This document shows positions 1-5,289 of a DNA stretch of 40,330 nt, piece after piece; position 1 is the stretch's first letter; each line of letters opens with the position of its first letter. Source of the DNA: Clostridiaceae bacterium (lineage in GTDB: Bacteria; Bacillota; Clostridia; Saccharofermentanales; DTU023); NCBI GenBank assembly GCA_012841145.1, contig DUVH01000020.1, positions 1 to 40,330 of the forward strand, given 5' to 3'. The position numbers and the translations under genes were made by a program. Under the pieces are notes generated by a model, which worked only from the letters and a program-made list of their open reading frames with translations, had not been told where the DNA came from and searched no databases.

Positions 1-17
1 CAAGGGAGGGAAAATAA

Positions 18-434
18 ATGGCTATCTCACTAAAAAAACATACACCCGGAGCGGGGGAGCAAGAATCGGCTCGGCTGAATGACGTAAATAGCAACTGGGG
101 CACAATCGAACAGGCGATAAACGACTTGCAAGCAAATGCCAGTTTGTTGGCGATTGACGTAACGCCTAAGCCGGGATTCGCTGTTGCCGGAAAGCTATAT
201 AAAGTTGGCCGCATCTACATCATGCCGCTCACAATTAACGGCTCAATCCCCGCTGCGTGGACTCCGGTTGCGACAATTCCGTCAACTTATGCTCCGACGT
301 CAGGCATCTACGTCCCGGCTGCAACAGGTGGAGCGACCTTTGGGATGGGCAGTATATCTAATAACGGCACCATTAACGCCTATGCTCCCGGTGGTACAGG
401 GCAGATCAATTTCATTCTTGCGTGGGCTAAGTAG
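18..434 (+). CDS. Phage tail-fibre/tip protein, currently expressed form
   Basis: This 138-residue protein has a good ribosome site (GGGAGGG, bases 4-9) before its ATG. About 40 N-terminal residues (GEQESARLNDVNSNWGTIEQ) read like the short helical head of a small tail fibre. The remaining ~95 residues are rich in Gly, Thr, Ala and Pro, as in beta-structured receptor-binding tips. The junction is at Ala-Ser-Leu (bases 138-146). The same Ala-Ser-Leu codons open two silent cassettes on the opposite strand, so I read this gene as a constant head plus an exchangeable C-terminal module. The tail-fibre call is inferred from phage context, composition and cassette layout; I recognise no named family. 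The gene lies upstream of the lysis genes, the usual place for tail-tip genes. Confidence 0.65.
   Translation: MAISLKKHTPGAGEQESARLNDVNSNWGTIEQAINDLQANASLLAIDVTPKPGFAVAGKLYKVGRIYIMPLTINGSIPAAWTPVATIPSTYAPTSGIYVPAATGGATFGMGSISNNGTINAYAPGGTGQINFILAWAK
137..146 (+). repeat. Putative inversion site 1 (TGCCAGTTTG), constant/variable junction
   Basis: The 10-mer TGCCAGTTTG occurs here in plus orientation and twice more (704-713 and 985-994) in minus orientation. Site 1 and the 704-713 copy share one more base (T). The reading frame is GCC AGT TTG (Ala-Ser-Leu). Conserved in-frame copies at the start of each alternative C-terminal module are what a site-specific recombination site inside a shufflon should look like. 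Confidence 0.65.
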
Positions 435-451
435 CAGCTCTCGCGGCAGTC

Positions 452-712
452 TCACGCCTTCCTAAACCACACCTTGACCGCGACGTACACATATGTTGGC
501 AGCGGCGAGGCGTCGGGAGAACTGAACAACATTTGATATTTGCCAAATTGAAAGGTGTTGCGATACAGCACAACCGCGGCGTTGCTCGACCACTGCGTAA
601 TGGCGGCGTCAGCAACGAATCCAGCAGGAACGCTAATGTTGAAGTGGATTTCTGCACTTGTTCCGTCGCCGTTTTTGGTGTCGGTCACGTAATGCAATCC
701 AGACAAACTGGC
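452..712 (-). CDS. Silent tail-fibre C-terminal cassette A
   Basis: This open frame of 87 codons, stop included, starts at the Ala-Ser-Leu codons of inversion site 2 and runs leftward to a TGA at 452-454. There is no ribosome site or ATG at its start, and an in-frame TGA lies just upstream (725-727), so it cannot be translated on its own. It contains beta-rich sequence typical of fibre tips (ISVPAGFVADAAITQW, LPTYVYVAVKVWF). It is close in length to the expressed module and ends only 17 bp from it, tail to tail. Inverting the segment between sites 1 and 2 would fuse it in frame to the 40-residue head of the gene at 18-434. I see no sign that it is a decayed gene. Confidence 0.6.
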   Translation of the reverse strand, partial: ASLSGLHYVTDTKNGDGTSAEIHFNISVPAGFVADAAITQWSSNAAVVLYRNTFQFGKYQMLFSSPDASPLPTYVYVAVKVWFRKA

Positions 713-713
713 A
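704..713 (-). repeat. Putative inversion site 2 (TGCCAGTTTG on minus strand)
   Basis: The plus strand reads CAAACTGGCA. On the minus strand this is the first codon group (Ala-Ser-Leu) of cassette A. It begins 1-2 bases after the TAA stop of cassette B (715-717), so the two silent cassettes are packed with almost no spacer. Confidence 0.62.
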
Positions 714-714
714 G

Positions 715-993
715 TTACATAATCTCAAGAACAACTAAGTGAGTCCATGTGCTGAGCGGGAAATCAAGGATGTTAGGAGAGGAGGATGAATTGATTGTCG
801 GGGTAAAGGATGATGTTCCGTACAGCAGATTAAGCCTCCACTGATTGCTATGCCAATTAAGCGTTCCCATCCATGTGCCGATGTAGCCGACCCCCGTTAA
901 AAAGATTAAATATTCTCTGCCGGGATATATTTCTACGCTCACTGGATCGTAACCGAAGCTTTTCAAGGCGCATCGAACATTAAGCAAACTGGC
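715..993 (-). CDS. Silent tail-fibre C-terminal cassette B
   Basis: This open frame of 93 codons, stop included, begins at the Ala-Ser-Leu codons of inversion site 3 and ends in TAA at 715-717. It has no ribosome site; its only possible start is the TTG inside the repeat. Immediately upstream on the same strand is the stop codon of the recombinase gene. The sequence (VSVEIYPGREYLIFLTGVGY, WRLNLLYGTSSFTP) suggests a compact beta domain unrelated in sequence to cassette A and to the expressed module but of similar size. Inversion between sites 1 and 3 would join it in frame to the constant head. The function is inferred from layout only. Confidence 0.6.
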   Translation of the reverse strand, partial: ASLLNVRCALKSFGYDPVSVEIYPGREYLIFLTGVGYIGTWMGTLNWHSNQWRLNLLYGTSSFTPTINSSSSPNILDFPLSTWTHLVVLEIM

Positions 994-994
994 A
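985..994 (-). repeat. Putative inversion site 3 (TGCCAGTTTG on minus strand)
   Basis: The plus strand reads CAAACTGGCA. On the minus strand the site sits four bases after the TAG stop (999-1001) of the recombinase and starts cassette B in the frame GCC AGT TTG. It is inverted relative to site 1, so recombination with site 1 would invert rather than delete DNA. Confidence 0.62.
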
Positions 995-998
995 ATCG

Positions 999-1865
999 CT
1001 AAAACTCGGCCATTGGATGACTCTCCATCGCGGCGATGACCTGATCGCTCACGACGTGGGTATAAATTTCCGTAGTGGCGATGGACGCATGCCCTAGGAT
1101 TGACTGTAAGGCTCGGATATCGACATGCCCATATCGGTACAGCAGAGTCGCCGCCGTATGCCTTAACTTATGGGTGGATAAGTGGCCTAGTCCGACCTTG
1201 ACAAGCTCTAGCTTGACCACGGATGCGAGGGACGACGGGTGTAAGCCTTGTCCTTGCTTGGAGACGATCAAGTGACCGGAGCCATGACCGCGCTTACCGA
1301 GCCACAGTCGCAAAGCGCGTTGGCATGAGTTATTAAGATACACGTATCGCTCTTTACCACCCTTACCAACTACACGGATGGCGTCGTCGTAGACGTCGTG
1401 CATCTGTATGCCGGCAAGCTCGGAGAGCCGGAAGCCGCAGTTAATGTACAAGATTATTACAAGCGTATTGCGGCGCCGATAAAAAAGATCGTCACGCGAC
1501 CGAGCAGAGCGGACAAGTGCCTTAGCGTCATCTAACGAGAGATAGACAGGGAGCGACCGACTGATCTTAGGCCGCGGCATACCTGCGACGGGGTTGTCGG
1601 AGCGATGTCCGGCGTCAACACACCAAGCAAAAAAAGTCCGCAATGTACTGATTTTTCTCGCTCTGGTGGCGGCTGACCGCTCTGAGCATGACTCGATGTA
1701 TCGCCTGACATCTGATCGCATGGCGAGCATGAGCACTTCGTCAACAGGGAGGCCCGGCTCGAGCCAAGCTGCAAAGTATCTAATTTCTTTGGCGTACTCG
1801 ACGCAAGTACGATCAGCGCGACCAAGGACAGCAGAAAAGTAAACAACAAAACTATTTATCAACAT
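999..1865 (-). CDS. Tyrosine recombinase, probably the tail-fibre cassette invertase
   Basis: This 288-residue protein has the two-domain layout of XerC/XerD-type recombinases: an N-terminal SAM-like core-binding domain (about 1-95) and a catalytic domain (about 105-285). The catalytic signature is visible: Arg in CGFRLSELAG, Lys in GKGGKERYVYL, HxxR in HKLRHTAATLL, and His/Tyr in LGHASIATTEIYTHV. The ATG at 1865 follows an AGGAGGG site. The gene reads away from the lysis genes and ends right against inversion site 3. A phage integrase normally lies next to attP, but this gene is 3 kb from attR, behind the lysis genes, and directly beside three matching repeats in a tail gene. I therefore infer a shufflon-type role like that of Rci. 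A role in prophage integration cannot be excluded. Confidence 0.85.
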   Translation of the reverse strand: MLINSFVVYFSAVLGRADRTCVEYAKEIRYFAAWLEPGLPVDEVLMLAMRSDVRRYIESCSERSAATRARKISTLRTFFAWCVDAGHRSDNPVAGMPRPKISRSLPVYLSLDDAKALVRSARSRDDLFYRRRNTLVIILYINCGFRLSELAGIQMHDVYDDAIRVVGKGGKERYVYLNNSCQRALRLWLGKRGHGSGHLIVSKQGQGLHPSSLASVVKLELVKVGLGHLSTHKLRHTAATLLYRYGHVDIRALQSILGHASIATTEIYTHVVSDQVIAAMESHPMAEF

Positions 1866-1873
1866 GGAAATTC

Positions 1874-1901
1874 CCTCCTAGAGCTATTCTAGGGGGTTTT
1901 T
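1874..1901 (+). terminator. Terminator hairpin that also overlaps the recombinase ribosome site
   Basis: Bases 1874-1882 pair with 1888-1896 (9 bp, one G-T) around a 5-base loop, and TTTTTAT follows on the plus strand. It would stop rightward transcription from the tail-fibre gene before the lysis genes. Read on the minus strand, the same stem contains the GGAGGG that serves the recombinase, so a transcript begun further right would fold its own ribosome site into the hairpin. Confidence 0.6.
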
Positions 1902-1959
1902 ATATGCACGGTGTTAAACGTGAACTAATCACATGAACATAAATTAAGGAGGTGCGTTG

Positions 1960-2820
1960 ATGAACCTTAAAAAACTAATTTTTGCCAATTCCGACTGTTA
2001 CAAGGAAGGCATGGCGAAAAAACAATTTATCAAGCCTGTTGGAATTATGCTGCATTCGACGGGCGCGAATAATCCGTGGCTCAAGCGCTATGTCGGCCCC
2101 GACGACGGTCTGCTTGGGAAGAATCGATACGGCAACCACTGGAACAAGCACCGAACGCGGCGCGTCTGTTACCACGCGTTTGTCGGCAAGCTCAATGATG
2201 GCTCGATAGCGTCCTACCAGGTTTTGCCTTGGGACTTACGCGGTTGGCACTCGGGATCGGGGAAGAACGGCAACGGGAACAGTCTCGGGTACATCGGTAT
2301 CTGCATTTGTGAGGATAACCTCAAGGACAAAGCGTATGCGATGGCCGCTTACAAGGAGGCTTGCGAGCTATCGGCGCACATCTGCGAGCTATACAACCTC
2401 GATCCCATGAAGATCATCGACCACGCGGAAGGGTACAGACTCAGAATCGCGTCGAATCACGGCGATGTGCGGCATTGGCTCGGCAAGTACGGGATCACGC
2501 TCGACAGGATTAGGCAGGACGTTAAGGCGCTCATGGCGAAGCCTGAACCGAAGCCGACACCGACACCAAAACCAACGGAGGAAGAAAAAGTGAAAGAGTG
2601 GCAGAAAAAGAATACACTCAAGCTCGGCTCCAAGAATCCCGTTGTGGGGTACTTGCAGGCGTACTTGATGAGCAACGGGTACACAGACGACAACAAAATG
2701 GTTGCCGATGACGATTTTGGTTCACTAACCGACAAAATGTTACGTCAGTACCAGGAAGACAAAAAATTGTTTGTGGACGGTATTTGTGGCCCGCAAACAT
2801 GGAGGGCGATCATGAAATGA
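1960..2820 (+). CDS. Phage endolysin: N-acetylmuramoyl-L-alanine amidase with peptidoglycan-binding domain
   Basis: The 286-residue enzyme should cut the amide bond between muramic acid and the stem peptide during lysis. Residues about 25-170 form an Amidase_2-type domain: GIMLHSTGANNP carries the first zinc-ligand His (about residue 32), and IDHAEGY and ASNHGDVRHW hold the later His/Asp positions typical of clostridial phage amidases. A Pro/Thr/Lys linker (KPEPKPTPTPKPTEEEK) leads to a C-terminal PG_binding_1 domain (LGSKNPVVGYLQAYL, FGSLTDKMLRQYQ, VDGICGPQTW). The ATG at 1960 is preferred over the TTG just before it because AAGGAGG (1947-1953) is correctly spaced. There is no signal peptide, so export depends on the holin encoded downstream. 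The stop overlaps the next start. Confidence 0.92.
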   Translation: MNLKKLIFANSDCYKEGMAKKQFIKPVGIMLHSTGANNPWLKRYVGPDDGLLGKNRYGNHWNKHRTRRVCYHAFVGKLNDGSIASYQVLPWDLRGWHSGSGKNGNGNSLGYIGICICEDNLKDKAYAMAAYKEACELSAHICELYNLDPMKIIDHAEGYRLRIASNHGDVRHWLGKYGITLDRIRQDVKALMAKPEPKPTPTPKPTEEEKVKEWQKKNTLKLGSKNPVVGYLQAYLMSNGYTDDNKMVADDDFGSLTDKMLRQYQEDKKLFVDGICGPQTWRAIMK

Positions 2821-3278
2821 GCGTGACAGAAAAGATTGAATTCGGGTTCCGTATGATCGCTGGTCTAGGGACAATCATCACAGTGATTACCTTGCTCATT
2901 GCTAACCGGAAAAAGATCAAGGCGTGGGGTGACGGCAGGCGCGAGAGGGCAAAGAAGCTAGATTGCTTGCTTGAGAATGTGACGCAAATCAAGACCACGC
3001 ATGAGGCACTGGAGGCGCTGATCGCGGCAACAAAGTCAACAAGCGCAAGTGTTCAGCAGTTAGCCGAAACACTCGAAGAGACGATTGAACATAATAAGCG
3101 GCAAGACGCCGAGATCGAGCGGTCAAGGGAGCAAAGAAGAGTCCACGATATCGCGCTATTCGCTCTCGTGGATGTTGCTAAGCAGAACGGGCATAACGGC
3201 GCGATCACGCAAGCACATGAAGAGTTAACAAGCTATCTGCGCGAAGAGGCGCATAAGCCTGTCTCGTATACAGGCTAG
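2817..3278 (+). CDS. Membrane-anchored coiled-coil protein of the lysis cassette
   Basis: This 153-residue protein starts at the ATG that overlaps the endolysin stop (ATGA, 2817-2820), with GGAGGG ten bases upstream. One membrane segment lies near the N-terminus (about 10-27, FRMIAGLGTIITVITLLIA), followed by basic residues (NRKKIK). The remainder is a long charged, probably coiled-coil region (about 45-105) and a helical tail. A single membrane segment plus coiled coil between endolysin and holin genes suggests an accessory lysis protein (antiholin- or spanin-like) or a tail-chaperone remnant. I do not recognise a family, so the role rests on position alone. Confidence 0.6.
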   Translation: MSVTEKIEFGFRMIAGLGTIITVITLLIANRKKIKAWGDGRRERAKKLDCLLENVTQIKTTHEALEALIAATKSTSASVQQLAETLEETIEHNKRQDAEIERSREQRRVHDIALFALVDVAKQNGHNGAITQAHEELTSYLREEAHKPVSYTG

Positions 3279-3292
3279 GAAGGAGAATTAGC

Positions 3293-3589
3293 ATGGACTG
3301 GAACGCATTTATTGTGCCGGTTGTTTTTATACTGGTTGAGTTGGTCAAGTTGAAAATCAAGGACAAGACATGGTTGCCGCATATCGCAGTTGTCCTTGGC
3401 ATGGCTTTGGGTGCGGCGTATGCCGTCTATTTTAAGCACGACCTGTTTATCCATATCGTTATGGGATTGATTTTCGGTGGCGCGGCGGCGGGCATCTATG
3501 ACGGCGCAAAAGCAGCCGGTATTTATGACGCTGTAAAAGAAGGACTGTCGAAAATCAAAAACATCGGCAAGAACGAAGACCTCGATTAA
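3293..3589 (+). CDS. Phage holin-like membrane protein
   Basis: This 98-residue protein has about three hydrophobic segments: residues 5-20 (IVPVVFILVELVKL), 30-47 (IAVVLGMALGAAYAVYF) and 52-68 (IHIVMGLIFGGAAAGIY). A charged tail ends KNIGKNEDLD. Small size, multiple membrane spans, a charged C-terminus and a place directly behind the endolysin are the usual marks of holins, which open the membrane so that the signal-less endolysin can reach the wall. The ATG at 3293 has AAGGAG nine bases upstream. Its exact holin family was not determined. Confidence 0.78.
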   Translation: MDWNAFIVPVVFILVELVKLKIKDKTWLPHIAVVLGMALGAAYAVYFKHDLFIHIVMGLIFGGAAAGIYDGAKAAGIYDAVKEGLSKIKNIGKNEDLD

Positions 3590-3620
3590 ATCAGACGTTT
3601 CACAACTCTCCTCTATGTAA

Positions 3621-3656
3621 CCCTCCGTCTCGGTTTGGGGGAACCGGGGCGGAGGG
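3621..3656 (+). other. Strong intercistronic stem-loop
   Basis: Bases 3621-3635 (CCCTCCGTCTCGGTT) pair with 3642-3656 over 15 bp, including two G-T pairs, around a G-rich loop. No T-run follows, so it is more likely an RNA processing or stability hairpin between the lysis genes and the baseplate gene than a terminator. GGAGG at about 3676 lies outside it. Confidence 0.55.
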
Positions 3657-3684
3657 GGAGGAAGGCAGAAATTAGGAGGTACGT

Positions 3685-4713
3685 ATGAGCATCGCAGATA
3701 AATCGCTCACCATCGACGTATGGGGGAGCGTTACATCACTGACGCTGATCCAAGGCGAATCGGCAGGGCGCAAACTAACCTATGCGATCACGAACGGAAG
3801 CACGCCGATTGACCTCACAGGACGGTCGGTTCGGCTGTTCGTCGTTAAGCCGGACGGCATGGTTGTGTACGCGAATTGCGACATCGAGGACGCGGCCGAG
3901 GGCAAGGTGTCCTTCGTCGTGTCGTCGCAGATGGTCGCCGTGAGCGGCCTAGGTTCAGGCGAATTCCACGTGATTGACGCAGACGGCACGATGTTAAAAA
4001 CGCCTAAAATCGGTATCGCCATCGAGCCGTCTCACGATGTAGACGGAGCGGTCGAGAGCAGCAACGAGTTCTCCGTGCTGGTTGATCTGATTAACTCGAT
4101 ACCGGGCGGCAGGGTGTTCTCATCCGGCAGACCGGACAAACCGGAAACGACGATATTCGCCGCTGAAGAACTGGACGCCATGCCGATCGGAACGGAATTT
4201 GTTTCGACAGACGGCGCTAACGTTGGTGCATGGGTGTGGACGAAGTTTGGTCGGGCAGACGAGCCTAGCACGCCAGCCACGGCTAAGGGTTGGACTGTGA
4301 CCTCCGGCGATACTGGCAATGTGATCGTCACACCGACTAATGTCACAGGCGGAGCTAAGATCGTGTTCCGGCGGGTGAACAACACAATCTTTTCGAGCCT
4401 TGGCTTCCAAGGGCCTTGGGGAACGTTTGGGATCGACGAAAACGCTATTGCCCTAGAAGGCACTAAGTTTGAACTGGGTATCACACCGCAAGGTTTTGGC
4501 ACTAACATTGCGCAGACGATGCTGTTATCGAGGGATGGCAAAGAGATGATAATCGACGCCATCTACAACGTATTGACGCGGACTCGTGACGGCGGCAAGA
4601 TTCAGATTAGATGCAAAGACGCGACCGCCGCCAACAATCTGAAAGGGCAGACATTGCTAAGAGCGGCGTCGATTCGATGGGTGACGAATGAGCCGTGGCC
4701 GGAAAGCTTATAA
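3685..4713 (+). CDS. BppU-family phage baseplate upper protein
   Basis: The first ~120 of 342 residues match the pattern of the BppU N-terminal domain: a TLIQGESAGRKLTY strand, IDLTGRSVRLFVVKPDG, EGKVSFVVSSQMVAVSGLGSGEFHVIDADG, then a closing strand TPKIGIAIEP. In Lactococcus-type phages this domain fixes receptor-binding proteins onto the baseplate. The rest (about 140-342) is a Gly/Thr/Asn-rich beta region with FVSTDGANVGAWVWTKFG, probably a spike or fibre portion. AGGAGG precedes the ATG. A baseplate gene behind the lysis cassette rather than with the tail genes is seen in some Firmicutes phages. It could be a second adhesion module that works with the switchable fibre at 18-434. Confidence 0.75.
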   Translation: MSIADKSLTIDVWGSVTSLTLIQGESAGRKLTYAITNGSTPIDLTGRSVRLFVVKPDGMVVYANCDIEDAAEGKVSFVVSSQMVAVSGLGSGEFHVIDADGTMLKTPKIGIAIEPSHDVDGAVESSNEFSVLVDLINSIPGGRVFSSGRPDKPETTIFAAEELDAMPIGTEFVSTDGANVGAWVWTKFGRADEPSTPATAKGWTVTSGDTGNVIVTPTNVTGGAKIVFRRVNNTIFSSLGFQGPWGTFGIDENAIALEGTKFELGITPQGFGTNIAQTMLLSRDGKEMIIDAIYNVLTRTRDGGKIQIRCKDATAANNLKGQTLLRAASIRWVTNEPWPESL

Positions 4714-4768
4714 TTGAATCAACAGGATCTCTCACACCTCTCAACGATGTGCCCCAGCGGAGAACGTC

Positions 4769-4799
4769 AGCCGCTCGCGAGGGCGGCTATTTTATTTTA
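4769..4799 (+). terminator. Terminator after the baseplate gene
   Basis: AGCCGCTC (4769-4776) pairs with GGGCGGCT (4781-4788), followed by ATTTTATTTTA. It closes the lysis/baseplate transcript 56 bases after the stop codon. Confidence 0.75.
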
Positions 4800-4802
4800 G
4801 GC

Positions 4803-4831
4803 TTGACAAATACAAATAAGCAAGGCATACT
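4803..4831 (+). promoter_or_regulatory. Sigma-A type promoter for the small RNA unit
   Basis: A perfect -35 TTGACA (4803-4808), 17 bases, then CATACT (4826-4831). The expected start of transcription is about 4837-4839, exactly where the first repeat unit begins. It sits right after the terminator of the baseplate gene, so the RNA unit is independently transcribed. Confidence 0.65.
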
Positions 4832-4835
4832 CTAA

Positions 4836-4885
4836 ATGTCGGATCACAATTTGTGGTCTGTGGATTGAAATCATTGTATTTATAA
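4836..4885 (+). repeat. CRISPR-like repeat unit 1
   Basis: ATGTC (4836-4840), then the stem GATCACA (4842-4848) pairing with TGTGGTC (4852-4858), then TGTGGATTGAAAT (4859-4871) and CATTGTATTTATAA. The stem bases differ from unit 2 but pairing is kept. Confidence 0.6.
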
Positions 4886-4923
4886 GCGAGAATGGTGTAA
4901 TCTACAAACTGAAAGCATCGTTC

Positions 4924-4970
4924 ATGTCAAGCCGGCAACGGCTTGTGGATTGAAATTATTGTATCTACAA
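4924..4970 (+). repeat. CRISPR-like repeat unit 2
   Basis: ATGTC (4924-4928), stem AAGCCG (4929-4934) with CGGCTT (4939-4944) closed by a GCAA tetraloop, then TGTGGATTGAAAT ending at 4956 and TATTGTATCTACAA. From GTC to GAAAT it is 31 nt, with the architecture of a type I-C repeat. Confidence 0.65.
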
Positions 4971-4979
4971 TGCAGAAAA

Positions 4980-5014
4980 AGGTCGCAGAACATTGCGACC
5001 TCTTTCTGTTTTTT
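4980..5014 (+). terminator. Terminator of the small RNA unit
   Basis: AGGTCGCA (4980-4987) pairs with TGCGACCT (4994-5001), then CTTTCTGTTTTTT. A textbook intrinsic terminator on the plus strand. Confidence 0.85.
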
Positions 5015-5049
5015 GCACACATTTTGCACCAACCAAAATAATCACTAGC

Positions 5050-5093
5050 GTAACATTTGCGCTATATGAAAGTAACGTAATCGCTGTAACGTT
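5050..5093 (+). repeat. Three short direct repeats beside attR (possible integrase arm sites)
   Basis: GTAACATT (5050-5057), GTAACGTA (5072-5079) and GTAACGTT (5086-5093) lie in the same orientation within 100 bp of the attachment site. Arm-type binding sites of phage tyrosine integrases look like this. Eight-base matches are short, so chance is possible. Confidence 0.35.
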
Positions 5094-5148
5094 GACATGC
5101 TAGCAGTTTTGTCGTACTTTAATCCGTGTCTGTTTTTATAACATTTTC

Positions 5149-5192
5149 CTCTGACTCAGTTTGTCCGGGTTCAAATCCTGGATCGGCAGCCA
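5149..5192 (+). other. attR: 3' half of a tRNA-Gln(CTG) gene
   Basis: The segment begins in an anticodon loop (CTCTGAC, anticodon CTG at 5151-5153). It continues with the 3' anticodon stem TCAGT, a variable loop TTGT, a T-arm (CCGGG, TTCAAAT, CCTGG), the acceptor strand ATCGGCA, discriminator G and CCA (5190-5192). The required 5' anticodon strand ACTGA is absent (TTTTC instead), so the tRNA is not intact. A U1-type acceptor and G73 suit tRNA-Gln. Many prophages integrate into the 3' half of a tRNA and leave exactly such a fragment at their far end, so this marks the phage/host boundary. The intact tRNA-Gln should be at attL, outside the window. Confidence 0.8.
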
Positions 5193-5200
5193 AACATGAA

Positions 5201-5237
5201 AGCCCTGTGATCATGAGGTTACAGGGCTTGTATTTTT
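5201..5237 (+). terminator. Terminator belonging to the disrupted tRNA-Gln
   Basis: AGCCCTGT (5201-5208) pairs with ACAGGGCT (5221-5228), followed by TGTATTTTT. It lies eight bases after the tRNA CCA and is probably the original host tRNA terminator. Confidence 0.75.
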
Positions 5238-5289
5238 CTATACACCACTAAGCGATAAATGTCGTCATGATCAGGCGTAGGTGATTGGT

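Larger units (their letters stand above)
4838..5014 (+). ncRNA. Prophage small RNA with two type I-C CRISPR-repeat-like hairpins (candidate RNA anti-CRISPR)
   Basis: The predicted transcript of about 177 nt runs from the promoter at 4803-4831 to the terminator at 4980-5014. It contains no good reading frame. Two units (4836-4885 and 4924-4970) share GTC, a hairpin whose stem sequence differs but stays paired, and then GTGGATTGAAAT. Canonical type I-C CRISPR repeats have the form GTC, short stem-loop, GTGGATTGAAAC or -T, so unit 2 (31 nt from GTC) fits well. The 52-base interval between units is too long for a normal I-C spacer, and the first ~13 bases after each repeat are also conserved. No cas genes are nearby. 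Candidate roles are an RNA anti-CRISPR (phage-encoded solitary repeat units are known to titrate Cas proteins), a phage mini-array, or an unrelated structured RNA. Confidence 0.5.

Noticed and set aside
715-993. Cassettes A and B as one frameshifted gene
   Set aside because: The stop of B lies just beside a copy of the shared repeat, and both cassettes open with the same in-frame Ala-Ser-Leu codons, which fits two separate modules better than a frameshift.
999-1865. Recombinase as the prophage integrase
   Set aside because: It is 3.3 kb from attR with the lysis genes between, and its stop codon abuts one of three in-frame repeats in a tail gene; the integrase should sit at the left phage end. 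Not strictly excluded.
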